A DNA stretch of 49,151 nt from Alphaproteobacteria bacterium (GTDB lineage: Bacteria; Pseudomonadota; Alphaproteobacteria; SMXS01). Of the stretch, positions 15,780-24,921 are shown in pieces (position 1 is the first letter of the stretch; each line of letters begins with the position of its first letter). The notes under the pieces were generated by a model. That model had not been told where the DNA came from. It was given only the letters and a program-made list of their open reading frames with translations, and did not search any database. The DNA is taken from NCBI GenBank assembly GCA_028284945.1, contig JANQQJ010000043.1, positions 1 through 49,151 of the forward strand. Reading direction: 5' to 3'. Both the position numbers and the translations under genes were made by a program.

Positions 15780-17837
15780 ATGAGTGGTTCCCGGGCTTTT
15801 CCCCGCCTCACAGATACTGTTCCGACATCGATCGTCGTTGTGGCAATTATTGCCACCTATCTGATCAGCATGCCGTTGCTTCAGGTCGGGCCCGCCTTCG
15901 CGGCTGGCTGGCTGCCCGCCAGCATCGGTCTGGCCAGCCTTGTCGTCGCTGGCCCGCAGATGTGGTTGGGCGTCCTTATCGGCACTTATTGCGCAGCCCG
16001 TATGGTCGATGTGCCGCTCGATGTGTCGCTGCTGATCGCCGTGTCCAATACGGCTGCTGCCCTGACGGGTAGACTCATCTTCCGAATGGCCGGATTTCGC
16101 ACGGCCTTGGACCGTTTTCGCGATGTCGTCACCCTGATGGCCGTCACCATTCCCACCTGCGGCCTGGTTTCTGCCCTGGGCGGCGTCGTTTCGCTGCAGA
16201 TCACCGGTCACCTCTCCGGCTCTGACTGGTTTCCGTCGTTCTTTCTTTGGTGGCAGGGGAGCACCATCAGCAGCTTCATTGTCGCGCCGCTGATTCTGAG
16301 CTGGATCGGCAAACCGGTCCCGCAGTTCGATATGGCAAAGGGGGCCGAACTGGCCGGGATGATGGCGCTGACCATCGCGCTTGGCCTTTTGTCCCTGACA
16401 CCGGGCATGCCCTATTCCGCCCAACTGGGCCTTGTAGGCTCGACCTTCCCCCTTATCGTGTGGGCGACACTGAGATTTGACCTGCGGGCAACCACGATTC
16501 TGGTTCTGCTGATTATCGGCACGGCCATGGCAGCGAGCAGCACAGGCCTGGGCCCGCTTCGGATTTTGCCGGTCAAGGAACAATGGTCGACACTGAGCGT
16601 ATTTGCATTCTTCTTTTCCTCCGCCGCGCTCATCCTGGGGGTCCTGACGGAAAAGCGGCGGCGGGTTGAATCCGCCCTGCGTGCCAGCCAGCAACGGCTG
16701 ACGGATATCGCCGACAGTGCGACAGACTTCTTCTGGGAGACCGACCGCAAACAACGGATTACCTTTGTCTCCGACCGGTTGCCCGCGTCTCTTGGAGGCA
16801 CGGCAACAGACCTCATAGGTCTTCGCCTGGACCAGCAAAAACTGGTTGATGTGCCGGAAATGGACCTTGAACAACTGGCCAGTCACATCGCCGACCACAA
16901 GCCGTTCCGGAACGTCCGCATCACCTTGATCTCGCGTGGTGGTTCCCGGATGGTTTTTGCACTTAGCGGTCAGCCGGTCGTTGGGCGCGACGGAGACTAC
17001 GCAGGCTATCGCGGCGCGGCTTCGGACATCACTGACCAGTTGCGCGGTGAAGATGAACTTCTCCAATCCCTTAAACTGGAAACCGTCAGCAAGCTGACAG
17101 GCGGCGTAGCCCACGAGTTCAACAATCTTCTGGCCGTGATCGTCGGCAATCTTGAGCTATCTATCGGCGCGCTATCGCTGGACAATAAGGCGCGCCCCAG
17201 CATGGAACGCGCACTCGGCGCCGCCGACCGCGCGGCCACATTGATCCACCGCCTGCTGGCCTATTCGCGCCGCCAGGCATTGCAACCCCGGGTGACCGAC
17301 GCCAATAATCTGATCGAGTCGATTGCCGATGTTCTGCAACATACAATCGATCCGTCGATTTCAATTGAACTTGAGCTGGAGCCGGATGCCTGGCCGCTTA
17401 AGGTTGATCCCGCACAGCTGGAAATGGCGATCATGAACCTGTCGCTGAACGCGGCTGAGGCCATGCCCGACGGCGGCGAACTGATCATCGAAACGTATAA
17501 TGCGGCCCTGGAGCATCCCGAGGAATCGTTCGATGGGCAGATCCTGCCAGGCGACTATTTGACCATCAATGTCCGCGATACTGGGACCGGCATCACCGCA
17601 GATGTTATCGATCGAATGTTTGAACCCTTCTTCACCACCAAAGAGGTTGGCGAAGGCAGCGGCCTGGGCCTGAGCATGGTACACGGCTTTGTTAATCAGT
17701 CCGGCGGGCATCTTGACGTTGCGAGCGCTGCCAACAAAGGCGCAACCATTACATTGTTGTTGCCGCGTTATGACGGGCCCGATCCAGCCACAGGGCAGCC
17801 GATGGAGACGCTTGACGTGGAAACCGAAACCACCTAA
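15780..17837 (+). CDS. Membrane sensor histidine kinase with MASE1 domain
   Basis: A 685-residue kinase. An N-terminal MASE1-type integral membrane sensor with about eight helices (roughly 15-290) is followed by a PAS domain (about 300-420; [17 protein letters not shown]). The phospho-acceptor motif [12 protein letters not shown] has His445. The HATPase domain (N box [15 protein letters not shown]1 DTGTGI, F box FEPFFTTK, G2 [13 protein letters not shown]) ends near 670. HEFNN marks the group of hybrid-like PAS kinases common in alphaproteobacteria. There is no receiver domain and no response regulator gene in the window, so it is an orphan kinase. The ATG at 15780 is right after a U tract. 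Confidence 0.9.
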   Translation: MSGSRAFPRLTDTVPTSIVVVAIIATYLISMPLLQVGPAFAAGWLPASIGLASLVVAGPQMWLGVLIGTYCAARMVDVPLDVSLLIAVSNTAAALTGRLIFRMAGFRTALDRFRDVVTLMAVTIPTCGLVSALGGVVSLQITGHLSGSDWFPSFFLWWQGSTISSFIVAPLILSWIGKPVPQFDMAKGAELAGMMALTIALGLLSLTPGMPYSAQLGLVGSTFPLIVWATLRFDLRATTILVLLIIGTAMAASSTGLGPLRILPVKEQWSTLSVFAFFFSSAALILGVLTEKRRRVESALRASQQRLTDIADSATDFFWETDRKQRITFVSDRLPASLGGTATDLIGLRLDQQKLVDVPEMDLEQLASHIADHKPFRNVRITLISRGGSRMVFALSGQPVVGRDGDYAGYRGAASDITDQLRGEDELLQSLKLETVSKLTGGVAHEFNNLLAVIVGNLELSIGALSLDNKARPSMERALGAADRAATLIHRLLAYSRRQALQPRVTDANNLIESIADVLQHTIDPSISIELELEPDAWPLKVDPAQLEMAIMNLSLNAAEAMPDGGELIIETYNAALEHPEESFDGQILPGDYLTINVRDTGTGITADVIDRMFEPFFTTKEVGEGSGLGLSMVHGFVNQSGGHLDVASAANKGATITLLLPRYDGPDPATGQPMETLDVETETT

Positions 17838-17847
17838 CTAGAACCCA

Positions 17848-17903
17848 CGTGGTGATTTGGGCGACCAGCTTGCGGCCACGATAAACAAGCAGCTAAACGG
17901 TCG
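17848..17903 (+). promoter_or_regulatory. SAM-II riboswitch aptamer upstream of metZ
   Basis: P1 is CGTGG (17848-17852) with CCACG (17876-17880), followed on the 5' side by the conserved TGATTTG. The pseudoknot has P2a GCTTG (17868-17872) with CAAGC (17886-17890) and P2b CGACC (17862-17866) with GGTCG (17899-17903). The conserved AGCTAAA (17891-17897) lies between them. This is the SAM-II class, which binds S-adenosylmethionine and is typical of methionine genes in alphaproteobacteria. It begins 11 bases after the kinase stop and controls metZ. Confidence 0.95.
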
Positions 17904-17911
17904 GGAGCGAA

Positions 17912-17940
17912 CCCTGACCTTGCCGGTCGGGGTTTTTTTT
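17912..17940 (+). terminator. Riboswitch expression platform: intrinsic terminator with competing antiterminator
   Basis: CCCTGACC (17912-17919) pairs with GGTCGGGG (17925-17932), loop TTGCC, followed by eight T (17933-17940): a textbook intrinsic terminator. The same 5' arm can pair instead with GGTCGGG at 17899-17905 (seven pairs, loop 17906-17912). Bases 17899-17903 are the 3' strand of riboswitch P2b, so SAM binding should block the antiterminator and favour termination. The metZ GGAG follows directly at 17943-17946. Confidence 0.88.
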
Positions 17941-17954
17941 ATGGAGTGCGTGAA

Positions 17955-19154
17955 ATGACGGACAAGAAGGATCCATCAAGCTGGAGATTGGCCACCAAAC
18001 TTGTGCGTGGCGGCCTGATGCGGTCCGAATTCGGTGAAACAGCTGAGGCGATGTATCTGACCTCGGGCTTCGCTTATGACGCGGCTGAAACCGCGGCAGC
18101 CCGTTTCGCCGGCGAAGCAGACGGTTTCACCTATTCGCGTCTTTCAAACCCCACTGTCGCGATGTTCGAAGAGCGCATGGCGATCCTGGAAGATATGCCC
18201 GTGGCCAAAGCGACGGCGACGGGCATGGCGGCGGTCACTGCGGCCCTGATGTGCCAGTTGAAGGCCGGCGACCGGGTCGTGGCATCCAAGGCGCTATTCG
18301 GATCCTGCCGCTATGTCGTCGAGCAGATCATCCCGCGCTTCGGCATTGAGGTTGAACTGGTCCATGGCGGTGACAACGAGGCCTGGACAAAAGCCATCAC
18401 ATCCGGCACGACGACTGTATTCGTCGAAACACCGGCCAACCCGACACTCGATGTTGTCGATCTGACCCATGTGTGCGGGCTGGCGCATGAAGTCGGCGCG
18501 ACGGTCGTGGTCGATAACGTCTTTGCGACACCGCTTTTGCAGCGCCCGGCAGATTTTGGCGTGGACGTGGTGGTTTATTCCGCCACCAAGCACATCGACG
18601 GCCAGGGCCGCGTACTGGGCGGTTGTATTTTATGCAGCGAACAGTTTTTCGAGGATCACCTGAACCAATATATGCGTCACACGGGGCAGATCATCAGCCC
18701 GTTTAACGCCTGGGTCTTGGTAAAGGGATTGGAAACACTGGAACTGCGGCTGACCCGGATGTGCGAAAACGCGGCCAAAGTGGCAGATTTTTTGGCCGAT
18801 CACGGGGGCCTTGACCGGGTGCTCTACCCCGGACGGGCAGATCATCCACAACATGAACTTGCGATGCGGCAGATGTCGTCTGGCGGCACGGTCATCACGG
18901 TTGATGTCCCAGGCGGGCGCGATGCGGCATTCCGTTTGCTCAATACCCTTCAAATCATTGATATTTCAAACAATCTTGGCGACGCGAAGAGCCTGATGAC
19001 CCACCCGGCTAGTACAACCCACCGGGCCATTGAAGAAGCCGACCGGCTTGAGCTGGGCATCATCGAAGGGACGTTGCGCCTGTCCGTCGGGCTGGAAGAT
19101 CCTGACGACCTGATTGAAGATCTGGACCAGGCGCTGGGCCGTATAGGCGGTTAG
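17955..19154 (+). CDS. metZ: O-succinylhomoserine sulfhydrylase
   Basis: A 399-residue PLP enzyme of the Cys/Met metabolism family that makes homocysteine from O-succinylhomoserine and sulfide. Landmarks: YLTSGFAYD, YSRLSNPTV, the PLP lysine Lys212 in SATKHIDGQG, and the late segment SNNLGDAKSLMTHPASTTH. The family pattern (QFGETxEAxxLTxGFxYD) and the SAM-II riboswitch upstream favour MetZ over cystathionine gamma-synthase or lyase. ATG 17955 has GGAG 8 bases upstream; a GTG at 17946 would lie inside that site. Expression should fall when SAM is plentiful. Confidence 0.93.
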   Translation: MTDKKDPSSWRLATKLVRGGLMRSEFGETAEAMYLTSGFAYDAAETAAARFAGEADGFTYSRLSNPTVAMFEERMAILEDMPVAKATATGMAAVTAALMCQLKAGDRVVASKALFGSCRYVVEQIIPRFGIEVELVHGGDNEAWTKAITSGTTTVFVETPANPTLDVVDLTHVCGLAHEVGATVVVDNVFATPLLQRPADFGVDVVVYSATKHIDGQGRVLGGCILCSEQFFEDHLNQYMRHTGQIISPFNAWVLVKGLETLELRLTRMCENAAKVADFLADHGGLDRVLYPGRADHPQHELAMRQMSSGGTVITVDVPGGRDAAFRLLNTLQIIDISNNLGDAKSLMTHPASTTHRAIEEADRLELGIIEGTLRLSVGLEDPDDLIEDLDQALGRIGG

Positions 19155-19228
19155 TCACCTAGACAACCGGCCCCATGCCGGGCGACACTGTCTTTCACAG
19201 CTTGGCCCCCAAGCGGAGAACGCGACCA

Positions 19229-19621
19229 ATGTATAACGCTGTCACCAGGGACATCAGCGTCACCGTCAATCCCTATTTCATTGACGAACAATCAGACCCG
19301 GATGAAGGCCACTATGTATGGGCTTATCAGGTCGAGATCGAGAATCAGGGCGGGGAAACGGTCCAATTGATCAGCCGGTATTGGAACATCACCGACGGCA
19401 CCGGCAATGTCCAGGAAGTGAAAGGCGCAGGCGTTGTCGGCGAACAACCGGTGATCCGACCGGGCGAGCGTTTCGAATATACCAGTGGTACCCCGTTGCC
19501 AACGCCATCAGGCATCATGGTCGGGCGGTACCAAATGGAAACCGAACACGGCGACACGTTTGACATTGATGTTCCGGCCTTCTCGCTGGACAGTCCCTAT
19601 GGCAGCCGCAGCCTGAATTAA
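19229..19621 (+). CDS. apaG: ApaG domain protein
   Basis: A 130-residue single-domain protein with the ApaG immunoglobulin-like fold: [59 protein letters not shown] and [23 protein letters not shown]. The family is linked to Co2+/Mg2+ phenotypes in enterobacteria, but its biochemical role is not settled. In many alphaproteobacteria apaG lies beside metZ, as here. The start at 19229 matches the usual N terminus; the longer frame from 19175 has a poorly matching extension. FolE follows after 14 bases, so they are likely cotranscribed. Confidence 0.95.
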   Translation: MYNAVTRDISVTVNPYFIDEQSDPDEGHYVWAYQVEIENQGGETVQLISRYWNITDGTGNVQEVKGAGVVGEQPVIRPGERFEYTSGTPLPTPSGIMVGRYQMETEHGDTFDIDVPAFSLDSPYGSRSLN

Positions 19622-19635
19622 CCAGGAGACCCAAA

Positions 19636-20241
19636 TTGGACGCCAGATCCAAAACCAATCCCACGCGCGAAGACGCTGAAGATGCCGTTCGCACGCTGCT
19701 GCGCTGGGCCGGCGACGACCCTGACCGCGAGGGCCTGACAGATACGCCCGCCCGTGTCGCGCGCGCCTACGAGGAGTATTTCGCCGGTTACCGGGAGGAC
19801 CCGAAGCGGTATCTTGAGCGCACTTTTGAAGAGGTGCACGGCTATGACGAAATGGTCGTCTTGCGCGACATTCCTTTCGAATCGCACTGCGAGCACCATC
19901 TGGCCCCGATTATCGGTAAAGCCCATGTGGCCTATCTGCCGACCAACCGGGTTGTCGGCATCAGCAAACTGGCCCGTGTGGTCAACGCCTATGCCAAGCG
20001 GCTTCAAGTCCAAGAAAAGATGACCGCCCAGATTGCCGATTGCATCAACGATGCGCTGGCGCCGGACGGGGTTGGAATCGTTATTGAAGCAGCGCACCAC
20101 TGCATGACCACGCGCGGTGTTCACAAACACGGCGTTTCCATGGTCACCAGCACCTTGCTGGGCGCCTTTAAGGATAACAGCCACACGCGCGCGGAATTCA
20201 TGGCGGTGATTGGCAATCCGGCCAGCAGAGGGTACGCTTAA
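19636..20241 (+). CDS. folE: GTP cyclohydrolase I
   Basis: A 201-residue enzyme that converts GTP to 7,8-dihydroneopterin triphosphate, the first step of tetrahydrofolate synthesis. The zinc and catalytic segment [21 protein letters not shown]-like block begins near residue 81, and the second zinc cysteine lies in [21 protein letters not shown] and the C-terminal [11 protein letters not shown] complete the family pattern. The start is TTG at 19636 with a clear AGGAG about 7 bases upstream. TTG starts usually lower translation. Confidence 0.96.
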   Translation: MDARSKTNPTREDAEDAVRTLLRWAGDDPDREGLTDTPARVARAYEEYFAGYREDPKRYLERTFEEVHGYDEMVVLRDIPFESHCEHHLAPIIGKAHVAYLPTNRVVGISKLARVVNAYAKRLQVQEKMTAQIADCINDALAPDGVGIVIEAAHHCMTTRGVHKHGVSMVTSTLLGAFKDNSHTRAEFMAVIGNPASRGYA

Positions 20242-20268
20242 CCCCCTTTCCACAGCTGCTGAGCCCGT

Positions 20269-21714
20269 GTGGACCTACGCCCGTTACTTTTAGTTGTCGG
20301 TTTTCTGCTGACCACGCTGGGGCTCGCCATGCTGATCCCGGCCGCAGCCGATCTCGCTATCGGGCACGAGGATTGGCAGGTGTTTCTTGCCGCGGCGCTG
20401 TCGACATCCTTCATCGGCGGTAGCCTAGCAATTACCAATCGCGGCGCCTCGCAGGCGCTGAACGCCAGACAGGCATTTTTGCTGATCGTCATGGCCTGGC
20501 TGGTGATTGCCTTATTCGGATCATTGCCGTTCTTCTATGCCGATCTGGGCCTTAGTTTCACAGACGCCTTCTTTGAAGCCATGTCCGGCGTCACCACCAC
20601 GGGATCGACCGTGATGACCGGCCTGGACGACGCGCCACCCGGAATCCTGTTGTGGCGGTCCCTGCTGCAGTGGATGGGCGGGATCGGGATTATCGTGATG
20701 GCTGTGGCCGTGCTGCCCATGCTGCAAATTGGCGGCATGCAGCTGTTCCGGCTGGAATCCTCAGACACGTCAGAAAAAATCTTGCCCCGTGCTGCCCAGA
20801 TCAGTGGCGCGTTGATGATGCTGTATGCGGCCATTACTGCGATCTGTGCAGTCAGCTTGTGGGCGGCCGGGATGTCGCTGTTCGACGCCGTGGCCCATTC
20901 CATGACGACGGTCGCGACCGGTGGTTATTCAACATCAGACGGGTCGATCGCCAATTTTGACAGCGCGTTGATCGACAGCATAGTGATTCTTTTCATGGTA
21001 ATCGGCAGCTTGCCCTTCGTGCTCTATCTGCAGGTGCTGCGCGGCCGCCCCATGGCGCTGTGGCGTGATTCTCAGGTCCGCTGGTTCTTCAGCATCGCGC
21101 TATCGGCGATTGCCGGGTTGACGCTCTATCGGACCCTTAGAGCCGACACACCGTTCCTCGAGGCGCTGCGCGAGGTTAGTTTCAACCTTGTGTCGATCGT
21201 CACCGGCACCGGCTATTCAACAGCCGACTATAACGCCTGGGGCGGGTTTGCCGTCGGCGTGTTCTTTCTGATCATGTTTGTCGGCGGCTGCGCTGGATCG
21301 ACCTCATGCGGCGTGAAAATCTTTCGCATCCAGGTGCTCTACGAGAATGCACAAACCCGCGTCCGGAAACTGGTTCAGCCGCACGGCGTCCACATGCCGC
21401 ACTTCAACGGCAAGCAGATCGCGCCTTCCGTCAGCGACGCGGTGATGAACTTTTTCTTTCTGTTCTTCTTGTGCTTCATTGCCCTGGCGCTGGTGCTGAG
21501 CGCATTCGGGCTGGACTTCATTACCGCGGCCAGTGCAGCGGGCACCGCGCTTGCCAATGTCGGGCCGGGCCTGGGAGACGTCGTCGGGCCCGCGGGCACA
21601 TTTCAGACCCTGCCCGACGGCGCCAAGTGGTTCATGTCTTTGGGTATGCTGTTGGGGCGGCTGGAGCTGCTGGGCGTGTTGGTCCTATTGAGCCCGTCCT
21701 TCTGGCGCGGGTAA
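20269..21714 (+). CDS. trkH: Potassium uptake protein, TrkH/KtrB family
   Basis: A 481-residue membrane channel-like transporter for K+. Four pore-loop repeats are visible, with selectivity filter remnants TTTGSTVM, TVATGGYST, TGTGYSTAD and ANVGPGLGD. CAGSTSCGVKIFR is the conserved turn between repeats three and four. It needs a TrkA-type NAD-binding regulator, which is not in the window. The start is a GTG at 20269. Its last 30 bases overlap the 3' end of the convergent RND gene, so full-length convergent transcripts would be partly antisense. Confidence 0.93.
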   Translation: MDLRPLLLVVGFLLTTLGLAMLIPAAADLAIGHEDWQVFLAAALSTSFIGGSLAITNRGASQALNARQAFLLIVMAWLVIALFGSLPFFYADLGLSFTDAFFEAMSGVTTTGSTVMTGLDDAPPGILLWRSLLQWMGGIGIIVMAVAVLPMLQIGGMQLFRLESSDTSEKILPRAAQISGALMMLYAAITAICAVSLWAAGMSLFDAVAHSMTTVATGGYSTSDGSIANFDSALIDSIVILFMVIGSLPFVLYLQVLRGRPMALWRDSQVRWFFSIALSAIAGLTLYRTLRADTPFLEALREVSFNLVSIVTGTGYSTADYNAWGGFAVGVFFLIMFVGGCAGSTSCGVKIFRIQVLYENAQTRVRKLVQPHGVHMPHFNGKQIAPSVSDAVMNFFFLFFLCFIALALVLSAFGLDFITAASAAGTALANVGPGLGDVVGPAGTFQTLPDGAKWFMSLGMLLGRLELLGVLVLLSPSFWRG

Positions 21715-24700
21715 TCCGGTGGCAGGGCCGCCCTGTGGCCGGCCTTTAACGGCACGTATCGCGTCATCCAGGATGCCCAGGAAGGCCGGCACCACGATCA
21801 ACACGATCAGCGTCGCCACGGAAATACCAAAGACCAGGGTGATTGCGACAGGGATCAGGAACTGCGCCTGCAGATTGGTTTCGAACAGTAGCGGCGTCAG
21901 GCCGCCAATGGTGGTGAGCGAGGTCAGCACCACCGCACGCAGCCGGTCCAGCGTGCCGTTGATTACCGCCGACCGCCAGGATTCGCCGTGTTTGTGCCGT
22001 TCATCGATCGCTGAAACCAGAATGATCGAGTCGTTGACCAGAATCCCCGTCAGCCCCAATAACCCGATCAGGCTGAGCATGGTCATGTCATAACCCATGA
22101 TGAAGTGACCCATCACCGAGCCGACCCAGCCGAAGGGGATCACCGACAGGATAATGACGAAGGGACGCGCATAGCTGCCCAGTACCCAGGCGAGAATGAT
22201 ATAGATCGCCGCAATCGCGACCAGCAAACCGGTGCCGACCTCCCCAAGTGAATCAGCCTGTTCCTCTGCCTTGCCGTCGAAATTCCACTGCACACCATAT
22301 TTCTGCGCAATGTCATTCAGCCCATCGCCCGGCAGCGCTTCAAGCAGCCGGTTCATGTTCATTTTCTCTTCGTCGAGATCCGCGGTCACGGCGACCTGGG
22401 TCTTGCCATCAACCCGCTGCAGCCGCATAAAACTCTGACCTTCCTTGAGGTCAACGATTTCCGTCAGCGGTACTTCGGCGCCTTCCGGGCCACGCAAATA
22501 AAGCTCTCGCAACGCTTCTAGATTGAACTGACCTTCCGGCAGTTTGACGACGATATCGACTTCCTCATCGTCGCGCGGAAAGCGTTTGGCGATCGCGCCC
22601 TGGGCTGCGTTGCGCACCTGCCGGCTGACCGATTCAGTCGTGAAGCCCATAGCCCGGCCGCGGTCGGTCAGTTCCAGGATCATCTCACGCTTGCCATAGG
22701 GCAGATCGTCTTCGATATCGCGGACACCGGGATAGCGCTCCAACAGGTCCCGCACATCAAGCGCGGCTTTCTTCAACTGCGTCGGACTGGCGCCCGAAAG
22801 ACGGATATCGATTTCGCGGCCCGGCGGCCCTCCCTGGGGCTCGACAAAGGCGATGCGCTCAATACCCGGCATCTCTTTCATTTCTGCCCGCCAGGCATTC
22901 AGGATTTGCACGTTGCGGATGTCACGCTGGTCAGCCGGTGTTAACTCCACCCAAAGACCGGCCAGATTGTCCGACCCCAACTGTTGCCAGGAATTCGCCG
23001 CAATCGATTGCCCGACCGTCCCGAAGGTTGCGACCACAAGATCATTCCGGCCTTCCGTTAATTCTTCCTGAACGGCAAAGAGCGCCCGATTGAGTTCGTT
23101 TGTCACCGCCTCTGTTTGTTCCCGTGGCGCGCCGGGATTCATGACGACATTGACCAGCAAGGTGCCGGGTTCGGCTTGCGGAAACAGTGTGAACGGAACA
23201 TGCCCGGCGCGGACGACACCCACCGCGATGATCAACATCGCGAAGGCCGAGGCCACGACAATATAGCGCGCCTGGTAACAGGCGGTGACGAACCGGCGGA
23301 AGGTTACATAGCGGAAGTTATTGAACCATTCATTGAACCAGGTTCGAAAGTAGTAAATGAACCTCAAGACCCTTCGAAACACCGTATCGGGAGATGCGGC
23401 AAGCCAAGCCTCGAATTGCGTGCGCCACTTGCGAGGTTTTTTCGGCTTGCTGGCCGCAAGTCCATGCTTCAGGTGGCCCGGCAGAATGAGAAAACACTCG
23501 ATCAGACTGGCGACAATGACCGCGATGACCACATAGGGCAGCGCACTGGCCATCTGCCCCATGAAGCCTGTGATCAAGAATATCGGGAAGAACGACGCGA
23601 TGGTGGTGAGCGAAGACGCCATCACCGGACCGAACATGCGGGTTGCCCCGCTTTCTGCCGCGTCGACCGCCGTCATACCGGTCTCCCGCCTAGTGGCGGC
23701 GTGTTCGCCGACCACAATGGCGTCATCGACAATAATACCCAGGGTCATGATCAACCCCATCAGGCTGAGCATGTTGAATGACTGGCCCGTCAACTGCATG
23801 GCGGTGAAGGTCGCAAACATCGCAACCGGAATACCCGCTGCCACCCAGAAGGCGAGGCGGCCGTTCAAGAACACGTAAAGGACGCCAAGCACCAGCAACA
23901 GGCCGCCAATCCCGTTCTTGGTCAGCAGCCAAATCCGGTCACCGACATATTGGGCCCGGACGTCATAGTGATTGAGCGTCAGTGAGGCCGGCAGCACCTC
24001 TGCTTTCTCTTCAAGGTACTTCTCGACCTTTCTGGCGACGTCGAGTGAATCCATCGATGCTGAGCGCATGATCTGCAGCGAGACCGCGCGATTGCCTTTG
24101 AAGAAGCCCTCCGGCTGGCTGTCGTTAAAGGTCTCCTGGACGGTCGCGATATCCTTGATCTTCAGCTTGCGGCCATCGTCGCGGGAAATAATCTCGATCT
24201 CTTCGACGGCTTCAACGGTCTTGGTCTGGCCCTTGGACCGGATAATCCGCTCATAGGCCCCGTCGACCGTGCCTGACGGCTGATCTAGGCTCGTTTGACG
24301 GATTTTCGCGGCGACACCCTCAATCTTCAGATCCAGCTGACGCAGAATACTGGGCTCTGGCGTCACCCAGATCTCACTGTCGCGGACACCCTGCATATTT
24401 ACCCGGTCGATGCCCCGCGCCAGCAAATCGTCTCGGATTTCCTTGGCATAGGCTTTCAGTGCCCGTTCGGGGAACGGCCCCGACAGCGCGATCCTTGAGA
24501 CCGGCTCCTGAACCTCAATCTGTGAAATACTGAATTTCTCCAGATCTTCAGGCAGCTGGCCCTCCACCCGGGCGATCCCGTTCTCCACATCGGAGAACGC
24601 ACGCGCCATATTGGTGCCTTCCTTGAAATTGATGAAGAACCCGCCGGTCCCTTCAGAGGCATAGCCATTGAACTCGTCAATCCCGGTGATGAAGCGGATT

Positions 24701-24921
24701 TCCGGCTCGATGGTTTCCAGTACGTTGGCGATGATGTCTTCAGCCGTGGCGCCTGGCCAAATGAAATTCACCGTGACCGCATCCATCCCCACGGTCGGCA
24801 TAAGCTGCCGGTTCAGCTGGGACATTGAAAACAGGCCGCCCAGAATCATCAGCGCCATTAGCAGGTTCGCCGCGTTCGGGTGGCGGACAAAGGTCCGGAT
24901 GATGCCGATCTTGGCCTGCAT
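21685..24921 (-). CDS. RND-family efflux pump inner-membrane transporter (AcrB-like, HAE group)
   Basis: A 1078-residue proton-driven exporter. Twelve membrane helices are arranged as one N-terminal helix, a large periplasmic domain, five or six helices, a second periplasmic domain and the rest. The TM4 motif GLIMTLGIIVDDAIVVGEHA carries the paired aspartates of the proton relay, and a duplicate-like GLLGLTGILVNDSIILVSA is in the second half. The sequence resembles the hydrophobe/amphiphile group rather than heavy-metal CusA. Its ATG follows the adaptor stop with no gap (24922), so the pair is translationally linked. No TolC-type outer-membrane gene is nearby. Confidence 0.95.
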   Translation of the reverse strand: MQAKIGIIRTFVRHPNAANLLMALMILGGLFSMSQLNRQLMPTVGMDAVTVNFIWPGATAEDIIANVLETIEPEIRFITGIDEFNGYASEGTGGFFINFKEGTNMARAFSDVENGIARVEGQLPEDLEKFSISQIEVQEPVSRIALSGPFPERALKAYAKEIRDDLLARGIDRVNMQGVRDSEIWVTPEPSILRQLDLKIEGVAAKIRQTSLDQPSGTVDGAYERIIRSKGQTKTVEAVEEIEIISRDDGRKLKIKDIATVQETFNDSQPEGFFKGNRAVSLQIMRSASMDSLDVARKVEKYLEEKAEVLPASLTLNHYDVRAQYVGDRIWLLTKNGIGGLLLVLGVLYVFLNGRLAFWVAAGIPVAMFATFTAMQLTGQSFNMLSLMGLIMTLGIIVDDAIVVGEHAATRRETGMTAVDAAESGATRMFGPVMASSLTTIASFFPIFLITGFMGQMASALPYVVIAVIVASLIECFLILPGHLKHGLAASKPKKPRKWRTQFEAWLAASPDTVFRRVLRFIYYFRTWFNEWFNNFRYVTFRRFVTACYQARYIVVASAFAMLIIAVGVVRAGHVPFTLFPQAEPGTLLVNVVMNPGAPREQTEAVTNELNRALFAVQEELTEGRNDLVVATFGTVGQSIAANSWQQLGSDNLAGLWVELTPADQRDIRNVQILNAWRAEMKEMPGIERIAFVEPQGGPPGREIDIRLSGASPTQLKKAALDVRDLLERYPGVRDIEDDLPYGKREMILELTDRGRAMGFTTESVSRQVRNAAQGAIAKRFPRDDEEVDIVVKLPEGQFNLEALRELYLRGPEGAEVPLTEIVDLKEGQSFMRLQRVDGKTQVAVTADLDEEKMNMNRLLEALPGDGLNDIAQKYGVQWNFDGKAEEQADSLGEVGTGLLVAIAAIYIILAWVLGSYARPFVIILSVIPFGWVGSVMGHFIMGYDMTMLSLIGLLGLTGILVNDSIILVSAIDERHKHGESWRSAVINGTLDRLRAVVLTSLTTIGGLTPLLFETNLQAQFLIPVAITLVFGISVATLIVLIVVPAFLGILDDAIRAVKGRPQGGPATGLPAPEGRAQ

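Noticed and set aside
15711-17114. 467-residue open frame antisense to the MASE1 kinase
   Set aside because: Low-complexity G/R/Q/H-rich translation with no family pattern, opposite a well-supported kinase; a GC-bias shadow.
23116-23781. 221-residue open frame antisense to the RND pump
   Set aside because: Shadow of a 1078-residue transporter with clear helices and proton-relay motif.
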